A DNA stretch of 49,776 nucleotides from Phycisphaerae bacterium (GCA_016782865.1 JADHXR010000037.1:1-49776), one strand, 5' to 3'; shown: positions 24,131 through 39,100, counted from the first letter of the stretch. Notes: generated by a model not told the origin, from the letters alone. Numbers and translations are program-made.

Positions 24131-27100
24131 CTAACCAATCCTGCCCCATAGATCCCACTCAAAGGTGAAACGGCGTCGCAGCGGATTGTAGAAGTCCAGG
24201 CGAATGGTGACGCTCTCGCCGGGGTCGAGACGCCCGTCGTTGAGATAGGGTGTCAGGTCGTAATAGGTCTGGCCCGTGGCAGTAGTGCCATCGCCGCCGA
24301 CCAGGTTGACATTGGTGTCACTCAGGCTGTTGATCACGAAATGCACATCGCCTCTAATGGCTTGACTTGAGGTGTTGGTGATGGTGATATAGCTGCTCAT
24401 TACTCCTGTACGACGGTTATAGCGTAAGCCGGAGGCCTGCATGCTCACCAGATCACTGGCGAGCTGGGATTCCTGTGATGTACGCTGGACCGTGGTGTTC
24501 TCGGTGGCCGAGTCGTCGCCCGTGTTGATTAATGTCTCGTTGACGGCAGTGACGGTGGCTGTGTCGCTGACGATGGCCCCGTCGGCCGTGCTGGCACGCA
24601 CGGTCATGACGATCGTCAACGTCTCGCTCGCACCTGACGCCAGATTGCCCACGATCCAGGTGCCGGGCGAAGTATCCGCCGGAGCGTAAGTCGTCGTGCC
24701 GCTGGGGGTGATCGAGACGATCGATGCACCTGCGGGCAGCGAGACGGTTTCACTGAGCGTTACACCCGACGCATCGGACGGACCCGCATTGGTCACAGTA
24801 ACCGTGTGCGTCAGATTGTCCGGGCCGCTGCCGGCCGTGACCGGATCTGGCGTGTCGAGCTTGCTCACCTGCAGATCCACGCGTCGCTGGACCGTGGTGT
24901 TCTCGGTGGCCGAGTCGTCGCCCGTGTTGATTAGTGTCTCGTTGGCGGCAGTGACAGTGGCTGCGTCGCTGACGATGGCCCCGTCGGCCGTGCTGTCACC
25001 CACGGTCATGACGATCGTCAACGTCTCGCTCGCGCCCACAGCCAGGTTACCTACGGTCCAGGTGCCGGGCGAGGTATCCGCCGGAGCGTAAGTCGTCGTG
25101 CCGCTGGGGGTGATCGAGACGATCGACGCGCCCGCGGGCAGCGAGACGCTTTCACTGAGCGTTACGCCCGACGCATCGGACGGACCCGCATTGGTCACCG
25201 TTACGGTGTGTGTCAGATTGCTCGGGCCGCTGCCCGCTGTGACCGGATCGGGCGTATCGAGCTTGCTCACCTGCAGGTCCACGCGCCGCTGGACCGTGGT
25301 GTTCTCCGTGGCAGTGTCGTCGCCCGTGTTGATCAATGTTTCATTCACGGCCGTGACCGTGGCTGTGTCGCTCACCACGGCACCGTCAGCCGTACTGCCA
25401 CCTACGGTCATGACAATCGTCAAGGTCTCGCTGGCGCCCACTGCCAGGTTGCCCACGGTCCAGGTACCCGGTGAGGTATCTGCTGGAGCGTAACTCGTGG
25501 CGCCGCTGGGCGTGATCGAGACGATCGACACGCCCGCGGGCAGCGAGACGCTTTCACTGAGCGTTACGCCCGACGCATTGGACGGACCCGCATTGGTCAC
25601 CGTTACGGTGTGTGTCAGATTGCTCGGGCCGCTGCCCGCTGTGACCGGATCGGGCGTATCGAGCTTGCTCACCTGCAGGTCCACGCGCTGCTGGACCGTG
25701 GTGTTCTCCGTGGCAGTATCGTCGCCCGTGTTGATCAATGTTTCGTTGACGCCGGTGACGGTGGCCGTGTCGCTGACGATGGCCCCGTCGGCCGTGCCTG
25801 CACCCACGGTCATCACGATCGTCAGGGTCTCGCTGGCACCCGCATCCAGATTCCCCACGCTCCAGGTGCCGTTGGGATCATTGGCCGGCAGATAGGTACC
25901 GGTACTGGGTGTAATCGATACGATCGTTACTCCCGCCGGTAAGGTCACCGCTTCACTGAGCGTGACGCCCGTGGCGTCCGAGGGACCGGCATTGGTGACC
26001 GTAACCACATACACCAGGTTGCCCGCACCCGAACCGGCCACGACCGGATCGACTGATTCGGTCTTGGTCACCACTAAGTCCACTCTGGGAACGATCACGT
26101 TCGTCTGACCGGGAGTGGGTTCTTGTGGTACATAGGTCGATGTGTCACGTTGCGCCCCTCCATCCGGCCGGCGGGAAAGTGAATCAACAGCAGAGCCTGC
26201 CCCTCCAGCCTCATCTACCTGGGGCTGCCCAGCATTCAGTAAGGGCAACAGACCAGCGTCATCATCATCATTCGTATCATACACCACGGCATCCACCAGG
26301 CCTGCTATAGTCACAGGCGTACCATTCGGGAAGTCCACTGCACTGCCTTCGTAGAGAGCTACGGCATCAGGGCCGTTCTGCAGGTTGTTGTTGTCGTTCG
26401 TGAATACCAGGTCAACGTTCGGTACACCCGCATTCCCTATCACAAAGAATCCTTCGGCATTCGTGCTATAATCATCCAGATCAATGGCTCGATAGGAGAC
26501 GTCCCCATTACCGTTGTAGAACACAATCACCAGACCATCAAGGGGTGTATTGCCTGACCCACCATCGTAGAGTTCAACAAATTCCACTGTATCCGTTCCT
26601 GGAGTGTCGGAATCGATTTCATTGATGACGAGGCCCGCACCTTCGTTGACGTTATTTATCTCTATGTCAAAGGTCTCTTCGCGACTCAAGCCGCCATCAT
26701 CCGTACTACGTACGAGGATGCTGTAGCTGTTTTGTGTCTCAAAATCGAATACCTCCGTGCTAACCAATTGATTACCATTGAGGGCAAACGAGGCATTATG
26801 CACGGCGCCGGGGACCAGACTGTAGGTGTGGCTATCACCAACGTCCGGATCGGCAGTGGAGAAGCTCCCCACAAAGGTACCGGACGGCTGATTTTCCGAA
26901 ATGCTACTGTCGTCGAGTTCAATGTCGACCGGAGCATCGTTGACGCCGGTGATCGTCACCGTAACGGTAGCGGTATCACTGCCACCGTTGCCGTCGCCGA
27001 TAGTATAGATAAAGGTATCGGTCGCCGTGTCTCCATCGTTCAGATGCTCGAACCGGCCGTTGGGATCGTAGGTGAGCGTATCGTCGGCATTGACCGTGAC

Positions 27101-30100
27101 CAGTCCGGGGGTAGCACTGATATCGAGCAGGCCGAGACTCAGGGCGTCGCCGTCACCATCGCTGTCGTTCGCCAGAACATGGATGGTCACCGGCGTGTCT
27201 TCATCGGTCGCGGCGTCGTCGTCGTTGGCTACCGGAGCACGGTTGGTGTTGGTAACCGTCCAAGGGAAACCTGATTCCACCGACGACTGGCCGTCAGTCA
27301 CGACCACAAACACCTCGTGGAAACCGGCCGAATCGTAGCTCAGCTCTCCGCTGATCAGGCCGGTCACCGGATCGACCGAAAGGCCATCGGGCAACCCTTG
27401 CGCGCTGTAAGTCAACGCATCTCCGTCTGGATCACTGGCCAAAATCTGCAGGGAGACCACATCGAGTTCCCGACTGAACTGTTCTCCGGGGTCGCTTACT
27501 TTGGGAGCGTCGTTGACCGGAGTTACCGTGATATTCACTGTAGCCGTATCCTCGCCGCCGTTGCCGTCGCTCAGGTAATAGGTAAAGCTGTCCGGCCCGA
27601 AATAATCCTGAGCGGGCGTATAGGTCACGGTGTTGTCAACATTGATCTGGACTGTCCCGTTGACACCATTGGTAAAACTACTAACGATTAAAGCGTCACC
27701 GTCGACGTCGTAGTCATTACTCAGGACATTATAGGTTACTGGCGTGTCTTCGTTGGTCGTGATAGCGTCGTCATTGGCCACCGGCGGGGTATTGACATGA
27801 TTGATCGTCAGCGTGGCACTGTCCGTGCCCGTTGCACCAAAGCTGTCGGTCACACGCAGGCTGATCGTATGGACAACATCCAGGGCAAGGTCGGACAGAT
27901 CAGACCAGGGTACTGTCGGAGTCCCCTCTGTCAGCTCATGAAAAAGATCCCATTCATGAAGAACGATTGAATCTCCCGCCGCCTCGTCCGGGTCACTCGA
28001 CCCGCTGCCGTCAAGCTGTAGGTCATCCCCTTCATCGATCACATAGGGACCGTTGGCGTCGGCCACCGGCGGGTTGTTCCCCAGGCTGATATCGATCATC
28101 ACCGTAGCGATATCGGTCTTGGCCGGCGCGTTATCGTCGGTCACCCGAAGGGCCGCGGTATAGCTCCCGAACTGCCCGTAAGCATGCGTTACCTGTGCGC
28201 CGTTGGCGTCCACGTCGAAAGTCAATCCGTCATACTCGAAATCCAATTCGTATTGCACGATACTGCGATCAGGGCGCCCGTGAGTGGAGCCGCTCCCGTC
28301 AAAGGTCACTTGCTGACCGTACGCCGCCGGATTGGGACTGGCCGATATCACCGCCACCGGCTGGTTGCGGCAAATCGTCAGGGTCGTAGTGTCGGTATCC
28401 GTCGCTCCGAAGCTGTCGGTTACCAGAAGGCGAATGGTATGTGCCGTGCCCAGGGGTAGGCTGGATAGATCAGCCCACGGTACAGTCGGCGTCAGGCTGG
28501 TGTACTCGTAGCTGCCGTCACCGCCGATGTCCCACTGGTAGGAGACGATCGAATCGCCGGCCGATTCATTGGGATCACTCGAACCGCTGCCGTCCAACTG
28601 CAGGTCATCACCCACATCTATCTGGTAGGGACCGTTGGGATCAGCCACCGGCGGGTTATTACCCAGGCTGATATCCACCACCACAGTAGTGATATCGGTC
28701 AACGCCGGCGCGTTATCGTCAGTCACCCTCAGAGCGGCCGTGTACTGCCCGAACTGGGTGTAAGCGTGCGTTACCTGCACACCGCTGCCATCCACATCGA
28801 AACTCCCGTCGTAGTCGAAATCCCACTCGTACTGTACGATAGTGCGGTCGGGACGCCCATGGGTCGAGGCGCTGGCGTCAGAAGTCACTTGCTGTCCCGG
28901 CGCCGCCGGGTTGGGACTGGCCGAGATCACCGCTACAGGCTGGTTGCGGTAAACGGTCAGTGCGGTGGTGTCGGTGTCGGTAACTCCAAAGCTGTCGGTT
29001 ACCCGCAGGCTGATGGGATGGGCAACACCCATGGGCAGATCAGACAAATCGTCCCAGGGCACCGTCGGTGTCGCCTCGGTCAGGTGATTATTCAGATCCC
29101 ATTCGTAGAGAACAATTCTGTCTCCGGCGGCCGTGTCGGGATCCGAGGAGCCGCTGCCGTCCAGATGCAGGTCAGCACCCTCATCGATCACATAAGGTCC
29201 ATTCGCATCGGCAACAGGTGCATGGTTTAGGTGAACCTCAACATCAAAGGTGTCGGTGTGGGTATCCGCATCGTCGTCGGTCACTGTCACGGTCACTGTA
29301 TAAGTGTCCTCTGCAGTATAAGTATGATTGAGACCAAATGTCATGCCAATCGCATCGATTGACAGGGCTTGATCACCGCCAAGGCCACCGTAGTTGACCG
29401 TACCGGTCCATTGGTCGGCTCCGGGATCCGTGAAGGAAATACTGGCTCGGGTAAACAGGCCTGAATCTGCAGGCAATAGTGTCTCATTGGCTCCCGCCTC
29501 AAAGGTTGGGGGAACATTGCTGACGGTAAGGTCAAAGGTGGTTTGGGCGGTGGCACCACTCTGGTCAGTGGCGGTGATGGTGACTGTTTGGGCGTCGGCC
29601 GGGCCATCCATGGTAGTAAAGGACCAGGTCCATGTGCCGACTTGAGAGCCGATCTGGGTGATTGTGCCGATCGATGCAGTGATCTGTACAACATCGCCCT
29701 GGTCAAGGTCTGCGAAGGTGCCGGTGTTCTCTGTCACATCGCCTTCATTGACTGTAATGCCGTCATGCTCGGTTTCGACTTGCGGGGCCTGATTAATTTC
29801 GTTGATATTGATCACCACTGTCGCAGTGTCAGTGCCGCCCTGGCCGTCAGAAACGACATAGGTGAAGCTGTCAGAACCACTGTAATTGGAGTGCGGTGTG
29901 TACTCGAACGAGCCATCCGGGTTAAGGGATAATGTGCCGTGGGCAGGACCGGTCACTAGTGCGGCAGTCAGCGGGTTGCCGTCCACATCACTGTCGTTAG
30001 CCAGCACACCTGCCGCTGCGTCAACTGTAAGGGTGTCATCTTCATCTATCGTGTAAGCGTCATCCATAGCCACAGGCACATCGTTCACAGGATTGACCAT

Positions 30101-33100
30101 AATCGAGACAATGCCAGTTGCTGACCCTCCCTGGCCGTCGCTGGCTCGGTATGTGAAGGAGTCCGCACCATTGAAATCTGTTGCCGGCGTGTAGCTAAAG
30201 GAGCCGTTGGAATTGAGTGTCAACGCTCCGTGCGAGGGGCCACCGATCAATGCTGCTGTCAACACGTCGTTATTCACATCTTCGTCATTGGACAGCACGC
30301 CTGCAGAGGCATCAACAGAGAGGCCGCTGTCCTCGTCGACATCGTAGGTGTCGTTGTTCGTCACCGGCGCCTGGTTCAAAGGATTCACAGCAATCACAAC
30401 CGCTGCAACGGCCTGTCCTCCGTGGCCGTCACTGGTGCGATAGGTGAAGGAATCATCACCGGCAAATCCACCTGCACGTGTGTAGGTAAAGGAGCCATCG
30501 GCATTCAACGTCAAACTTCCGTTCGCAGGCCCGGACTCAACCGAGGCGGTCAGGGCATCGCCGTCAACATCATTATCATTGGCCAGAACACCCTCGGCTG
30601 CATAGACGACCAGGGCTGCTTCGTCCGCCATGGAATACGTGTCATCCAACGCCACAGGCACATCGTTAATGGGATTTACAGTGATTGTGACCGTGGTCTC
30701 ATTCGAATTGTTTGAGCCATCGTTGACCTGGTACGTGAAGCTATCCAGGCCATGGAAGTTCGCCTCAGGTATGTATTGGAATGAACCGTTGCTATCGAAT
30801 GTCAGCACGCCGTGCGATACATCGGTAAGCAACTCCGCTGTCAGAGGATCTCCATCGACATCGTTGTCGTTGGCCAGGACACCCTGGGCAACATCTGTAT
30901 TCAGCGAGGTGTCTTCATTGGTTGTATAACCGTCATCTACAGCCACAGGCGAATCGGCGATCGGATTGATTGTGATAACAGCAGTAGCAAGAGTTTGTCC
31001 TCCATTGCCGTCATCCACCCAGTAGCCAAAGGAATCCTGGCCATGGAAGTCATCGTCTGGTGCATACTCGAAAGAACCGTCAGAATTCATAACCAAGATA
31101 CCGTTCGTTGGCCCGGATTCCAGGGCTGCTGTGAGTGGGTTGCCCTCGATATCAGTGTCATTAACAAGAACTCCGGTTGCTGCATCAACTGCGAGAATGG
31201 TATCTTCATCCACTGAATACGCGTCATCTGCGGCCATGGGGACGTCATTAATCGGGTTGACTGTAATCGTGACCGTGGCACTCACCTCGCCTCCGCGACC
31301 ATCGCTGGCCCGATATGTGAAGGAGTCGGTGCCGTTAAATTCAGAATCCGGCACATAGTCAAAGGAACCATCACTATTTAGACTAAGGTCACCGTGTGCA
31401 ACATCCGTCAGCAAGACCACCGCAAGCGTGTCGTTATCAATATCGCTGTCATTAGCCAGCACGCCACTTGCCGCGTCAACTGTGAGGGTGATGTCTTCAT
31501 CCACTGAATAGGTATCATCGACAGCCACGGGAGTGTCATTGATTGGATTGACCACTATCATAACAGCCGTCTCATTTGAATCCGCAGAGCCGTCGCTCGC
31601 CTGGTACGTGAAGGTCTCCAAGCCGCGGAAGTCCGGGTCAGGGATGTACTGGAACGAACCGTTGCTACTGAGTGTTAATGTGCCATGCGACACATCGGCA
31701 AGCAACTCCGCTGTCAGGGAGCCACTATCAACATCATAGTCGTTACTCAGGACACCCTGTAAAACATCTACCACCAGTGACATGTCTTCATCAGTTACAT
31801 ACAGGTCATCGACTCCCACGGGTGGATCATTGACAGGATTGACTGTGACGGAAACAACGGCCGTTGATGTACCCCCGTTGCCATCTGCTATTAAGTAGGT
31901 GAAAGAGTCATCGCCGTTGAAGTAGTCGGTCGCAATATATTCAAAAGATCCGTTAGAATTCAATGTGATGGTGCCGTTCGCAGGCCCGGACTCAAGTGAA
32001 GCCTCCAGTAGATCGCCATCAACATCACTGTCATTAGCAAGAACGCCGTTTGCCAGGTTAACTGCGAGGATCGCGCCTTCATTTATTGGATATGTGTCAT
32101 CCACTGCGATGGGGGCATCGTTGACGGGATTCACTGTGATCGTTGCCGTGCCTGCTGCCTGGCCTCCATGGCCGTCCTCGACCAGGTACGTGAATGTGGC
32201 TATGCCGAAGAAATTCTCGGCCGGTGTGTAGGTGAAGGAACCATCTGCATTGACTGCGACCTGACCATAGGCGGGGTCGATGGTTTCCAGTGTAGCAGCC
32301 AGGGAATCACCGTCCAGATCGCTGTCATTAAAGAGGATGCCGGGCGCCGGGGTCGTGAGGGTACCGTCTTCCCGGACCACGTATCTATCAGCACCCGTTA
32401 CCGGATCGTCGTTAACCGGCTCGACGGTAATATCGACCGTGGCCTGGTTTGACTCGTCGATGCCGTCGTACACCTTATAGGCAAATGAATCGTCGCCGTG
32501 GAAGTCCTGGTTCGGGATGTACTCGAAGGAGCCGTCTGCATTGAGGGTTAGAGAGCCATGGGCAGGCCCTTGAACCAGGATCGCTATGAGGCTATGGCCG
32601 TCGGCATCGGTGTCGTTGGCGAGGACTCCGGCCTGGGGACCTGCAACTAGAGCCGTGTCCTCAGAACAGATATAGGTATCCGCCCGGACATCCGACAGGG
32701 TATTATGACGTCTGACGTTGATGGTGACTGTGGCTTCATTGGATTCAATGCCGGAGTTGTCCTGGACAGTGTAGCCGAAGGCATCCTCACCATAATAATC
32801 GGTCTGGGGCTGGTAGGTGACTATGCCCGTCTGATAGTTAACGGCAATCGAGCCATGCTCGGGTTCGGTCCCGGCTACGATGACCATAGAGCTTGGGTCG
32901 ATATCACCGTCCGGATCCACGTCATTGGCCAGGATATCAATGATGATTTCATCATTGACGTAGGTAGTCACTGTATCACTGACGGCAATGGGCGGCACTT
33001 CGGCACCGGTCAAGATGAACACGTTGTCTATTATTACCCGGCTGTCTACTTCGCCGAAGCCGAGCAGATCGAAGTACAATGCTGCCACGGTCCCGGGAGG

Positions 33101-36100
33101 CACGCCACTCAAATCGATCTCCACCGCAATCGAATCAGCCAGGGAGAGCACATCACCTGATGCGTTCAGGCCTGCGATAGACACTGCGGGACTGATGTAG
33201 GTCGTGCCGTTGCCTTGAATGTTCAGGAAGGCATCGGTATTGTCCAGGCCGGCGGCCGTACCAACCAGGGAGGTCATGGTATCAGCATTGAGCAGGGCCA
33301 CTTCGAAGGCATCGCCCGGATTGCCAGTCGTGGCACCTAACACAGCGGAGTCGACCACGAAGCGTAGGCGTTCTGCACCTGAAGGGATGATAAACGTCTG
33401 CGACATACCACTAAAGAAGGCCCGGCCTTCGTCAAGCACGGCAACGCCGTCCTGGACAGAGGCATCGCTCATCAGAGACCACCCGAACCCAGGATCCTTT
33501 TCATCGGCAATGCTGAAGGTGCCGTTGGTTATGCCGATCCGAAGGTCGTCAAGATCGTAGGTGTCCTGGTGCAAAGCCTCAGCGACGCTGTTCTGATCCT
33601 CCCTGAACTGGTTGATTCGACGGATGAAATCGCTGTAGTCTACTGCAACCAGTCCGGTCGAAGGGTCTGCGTCGGGGCTACCCGGTTCGGGCGTTAGCAT
33701 AGCCAGATCCAGTTCCGACGGCAGGCGACGTACGCCGGGAGCAAGGATGCCGGTCATAAGTCGGGTGGGGTCGATACCAGCGGATACATCAGGGAGGCCC
33801 ATGACGTGGCCCATCTCGTGCATCAGCACGGTTAGCAAGTCGATCTTGCCTGCAGCCGGGCTGTCAGCATCAGCGTGGAGTTCCCAGTCGTATACCGTGT
33901 TGGTGAATTCCTCGTTGTCCCAGGGGGTGTCGTCGATGAACCAACCGTAGCCTGCGGCGTCATCATCTAAGACAATTCCTCCAGGTTCAGTTAGAGCCAA
34001 TACTCCGTCATTCAAATCACGTATCGAATAATACGCGTCATCGAGTCTTATCGAATCGGCAATTATCCAACCATGGCTATCTAATCTTGCAAGGGCATGA
34101 GCTGCTGTAGTTGCGACCTCCTCATTCGTTACTGTTTTCACTTCGCCCTGTTCCTCGCTATCACTTGGAAGTGACTCCACGATAAGTGGTAGCTCAGCGA
34201 GCCAGCCAATGTTGTCGATCTCAGCACGGGCAAGACCCGGTGCGGTCAATTCGAATTGTATCCTACCTACTCCGTTTATACTGCCAATGGAACGTGTTAC
34301 AGTTTTAGCATCCCCATCACTGAATGCTAAAGTTGCTATTACACTGAAATTGCCATCGGGCCCAGCCCATTTAATCTGCAACTCACAATCACCATAGACT
34401 TCAATATCAAACTTGATATACTCAGCACTAGGAACATATGTCCAGTTGTGTGTGCGAGACTCGCCAGTGTGGAGATGCAATTCCCCATTTATTACCCAAC
34501 CTCCGCCAGAGCTAGCTAAGTCAGTACCTCCACCATGCCACCACCAGCCAGCAGTACTATCTTCGTACTCGAAATTGCCATTGAATAGCTCAAGCGAAGT
34601 AGGAGGATCATATGAATATGGATCCTTTGTGCCACTTGAATACGAAAGAATGTCCTTAGTGACAATAACACCATTTTCAATATACAATCCATCGTTAGCG
34701 CCATTGTCAACATCACCAATCAAGTAATGAGGAAATCCCTTTTTGAGCGGCAAATCTGTGTGGGAATACTCTGTACCGTCATCAAAATTATTAGCTCCAT
34801 CGACTGAATGCCCTCCTAATAAATCAAGGTAGGAGCTATAGTAATTGTCCGTTTCTGGTCCGGTCCATGCAGAGTCAGTAATCGGGGTCCATGCAGAGAA
34901 AGAGGCATCCTCATAGAGTATCCCCCCTCCCTCTGCGTCGAGATAGATCACTTTCCCCACATTTGCACCAGCTATCAGAATCCTCTGCGCAAGCTCGGAC
35001 ATAACCACTGCGCCCCTGCTGTATCCTATAGCTGTACTCACATCATCAGCAATGTCATTTCCTTTAAGTATAGCATAGAGGAAATCTGCAGAGGCTTCAG
35101 CATAACCATCTTCGCCAGAGGCTCCATCCGGGGGACCATCAAATGTCCAGCCAGCATCAGGTATATCCGGGTCTGAATAATTTGAGACTTCCCTCCAGTC
35201 AAAGAGTAGCACATGATGGTAATCAGGATCGTCGATTGCAATATCGGCCGAGGCCCAACCATTTACAGTCCAACCAGAAAGACCTTTGCTGATTATACCA
35301 TCCAGAAAATCAGCAGTGACATTCATGCGGTGAATGGCGATATTGCTTTCCAGAGTGACCGAGTTTATGGACTCATGGCGAATTCGCTGTGCCAGTCCCC
35401 ACATCCACCCTGTCTCATAGCCTTTTGCAGTGATAGGGTCTGGAAGTATCAAGTCTTCATATTTGTCGCTGTCGGGAGCAAGGCCATGGGATATGATAGT
35501 CCATTTGCCGTCTGGAAGCATGGTACCATCGCCGCGTGTTCCCAAATCCACTTCATCCAACGGCATTCCAACTGACCAACCACCTTCTTTCCATGTCCAA
35601 GGATCAAGCCAACGTAACCCCCAATTGTCAAAGATTGCTAATCCCTCTGGGCCTTGGAAAACTGGCCCCCGAGGACCATCGTCACCTTCGGCCCATTCAG
35701 GAAGTAGTGGAATATCTCCCAAATCTAATTGTCCCCAACGCCCTGAAAATAGAGCCCAATCATGACTTGTCCCTTTAAGTTCCGGTGTTCGCGCTAGATA
35801 CTCAATTTCATAATTAGGATCATTAGGTGTGATGTGTGTTGTGTTGTCCCCAAAGTGCATTTCTTGATCTAACAGCCAAGTGGTCATACCGGGGTCAAAA
35901 TAGCTCGCATGGCCTCCCAGTCCAACGAATACATTCGGGTGGGTCGTACCACTAGTAACAGATGCGCCCCAGTTGACAACTTGCCCGCCATCACTCTTCT
36001 TACCAAGCAATCCAGCTAAAACCTGCTCATGTTGCGCATATCCAACCCATGTCGGCACATATCCAGCACCCGTATCATTGAGAAAGACTGTGATGCTCTC

Positions 36101-39100
36101 CCAGTCACTTTCATGATTATTGTGACCTCCATGTTCCATCCAGTTGCTGTATGGGTAATAGAAATAGTAGTTGATAGCGATACGCTTTTTGTCAAGATCT
36201 GGGATTATGGAAGCATAAACTGTTGTCGTCAGGCTAGATGGGCGGTACTGCTGAGGCGATGTGCCGGGCAGGTCTAGATAAGCATTAGTGTCGGCGACGG
36301 TGCCAATTTCTGCCTTGGGCGCTGATGATATTTCGTTGCCCCCAGAGTCTCTCAACACGACATCATCATCATTAAGTGGAATGTCAACGGAAACTGGTTT
36401 GTAGTGCTCGTCTGCATTGTACCAAAGAATTGGCGCGAAAGCCTTGATCAATTGCTCAAGAGAATCTATTCGGTTACCATTACTATCATTGATAGTGACG
36501 TCTGTAATATTGAGCTCTTTTCTATCACTCACGAACATAGTCTCTAAACTGTCATGGGTAATTCCAGGGGAACTTAAGATGAATAGAATTTTCTCCACAA
36601 GATAGTCTTCTGGTGCAACAAAGGAATCAATCGTAATCGTATGTGTGCCAGCATCTAAAAAGATACTCTCGGTCTCCGCAACTCCAAGTCCACCAGTTGG
36701 CGCAGGTGTCCATGAGATGGAGTAGTGATCCGCACCTGCATCTATTGTAGCAACGGCACTATCCTTTAAGTGCCAGTGTTCTTTTTTCAAAGGGTCACCA
36801 ATGTTCGCAATTGCAAGCTGATATCTCCCTGCTACCTCAATATCAATCTTAACCTTTACTTCAAATACCTCCGGGCCTGTATCTTTGTTGCTAGCATAAG
36901 CCCACCAACGATCTATCTCAAGTATCTCTGAAATTCTCATGCGATTGGGGACAGCGATCTCAAAAGGAGTACCACCAATGATTTTGCCAGTGTTCGGATC
37001 AAGCCCACGAGTAGTGATTGGCACTATATGGGGATAATAGCTTGGGTGTGGTTTGTCAGGATCGGTGGAGTCCATGATCTGGTCAAGAGGAACCTTGGCA
37101 AGATTCACAACCAAATCTTCACTTTCAACATCCTCGACTGCCTTTATCATCTTAGCAGCATCAAGCACTAGTATCTCATTAACTCCCCGGTATCCAACAT
37201 ATAGTTGCATTCTCAGCGAATCCAAGGCCACGTATTCTGCAAAGCCACCTTCAATCGGGGTTGTAGAAGCTACATGCTCCGCTGAACTTCCGAAGGGATC
37301 CTTTATAACTCCGACCTTGGCACCCCACTCACCCGGATAGAGTCTTATATCTCCGCCGATCATGTATTGATACCATATTCCCCAATCCGTTACAAAGGCA
37401 TACTTCAAATCTGGCGTAAAGACGATATCACGAGGCATCTCCAGACTTAAATGATAGCCTGTCAATATAGGAATTACATGGAAACTAAACACACCAAGCG
37501 TAGTGTCAACTGGTGTTGATAAGTTGTTGTCGAGTTTAAAATCTGTCGGATCGTCATCCTTAACCACTATTCTTCCAAACTGCCACACTGGCTTGTCCAG
37601 ACCTCGGAAAGCATAAGTATATGCTAGCTTATCGCGATCCTCTGAGGCAATAATCCTCTCCACCTTGAAATCAACATCGATCTCGTAAATGATTCTATAC
37701 CAACCATTCTCATTTTGGATTGCGCTATCAAGATTGGGATCATCACCTTCCGGTTTGCCATCAGGATCAACATTAACTACAAGGATGAAATCGTCAATTT
37801 TCGCAGTGCTCCCACCTGCCGACTTTCTAACTTTGTCGGAACCAACATAGAGATAATGGCCATCATCATTTACAGCTATAGCCTTGGTCGGATTATATTC
37901 GATGTCATTCGGGAGAGGTGTTGCTGTTGGCATCCTCTTTAGCTCAATGGGTGTATCTAGAACTTTATGAAAAGTATCGGCTGAAGACCGAGCATCAATA
38001 TCAATGATGTAGATGACCTTCCATGGCCCAGCGACATACAAGAAGCGATCATCGGGATCCAACGCCATCGACCACGCTTGTCCAATATTTGTTATGGGAG
38101 TCCCGCCGATTGTCTCATTTATTAGAAGAAGCTGCGATAGATTAATGTCATCCTTGTTGTCAATGCGAACCTGCCTCAGCGTAATTGCATCAATAACACT
38201 AATTCCCCCGTTAGAGGCAACATACACTCGCGTCTGATCAGAACTTACTAGAATATCCACTGGTCGGTAACCGTTATCAATTATTCTGATGAGATCCTTA
38301 CCAACATTCACTGTCACTGTTGCCGTATCAGTCCCTCCAAGACCGTCACTGGCAGTATATGTGAAGCTGTCGGAACCGTTGAAGTCAGAACGTGGAGTAT
38401 AAGTAAATGAGCCATCGGCGTCGAACACCAGAGTACCGTTGTCCGGATTGGTTCTGAGAACCGCCGTCAGAGGATCACCGTCTACATCGCGGTCGTTGCC
38501 CAAAACGCCAGGTGCGGCAACTGTCAGCGGAGTGTCCTCCTCGGTCGTATAGGCATCGTTGGCAGCCACGGGGGCATCGTTACCAGCAGAGGGCAGTGGG
38601 GGCGGCGGTGGGCGTGCAGGATCCATCTCTAAACCAAACACTCCTATACCACCAGCCCCCCCGGCTAAAATGGAAAATCCAAATTCAGCCTTATTTATCG
38701 TGGCGATGTTACTCATTAATCCACTCGATGCTTCGATGTAGATATCCGAAAGACCGAGGATTATATTGCGCGGAATTTCAACTGTGATTTGATTCTTCGA
38801 CGAGTCAAATGAGAAGTTCGTGCCACTAATTGCATCTTCCCCAGGCATTTCAAAATACACTGTGTCACCTGCAAAGAAACCTTTCCCTTCAAGGATCAGT
38901 TTGGCCCTCTCGGTCCAATCTGGATTGTTTATGTCGGATAATCTCTGAACGGTCACCTTCTCGATCTTTGGTGCACCGCTTACGATGGGCAGCAACAAGG
39001 GTACTTCAATCTCAACTTCATTTATGTCAGATGGTACGTTGACAGTCACCTGCTGTTGACGCGCAGGCCCACTCATTATTTCTTCCCAACCTTCGGGGTC

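Noticed and set aside
24696..25895. Three near-identical plus-strand frames of about 131 codons
   Set aside because: Antisense shadows of the DUF11 repeats; their regular spacing reflects the repeat, not a gene family.
29790..32990. Regular repeats considered as a CRISPR array
   Set aside because: Period about 291 bp, diverged and in frame as protein domains; no short direct repeats with unique spacers and no cas genes.
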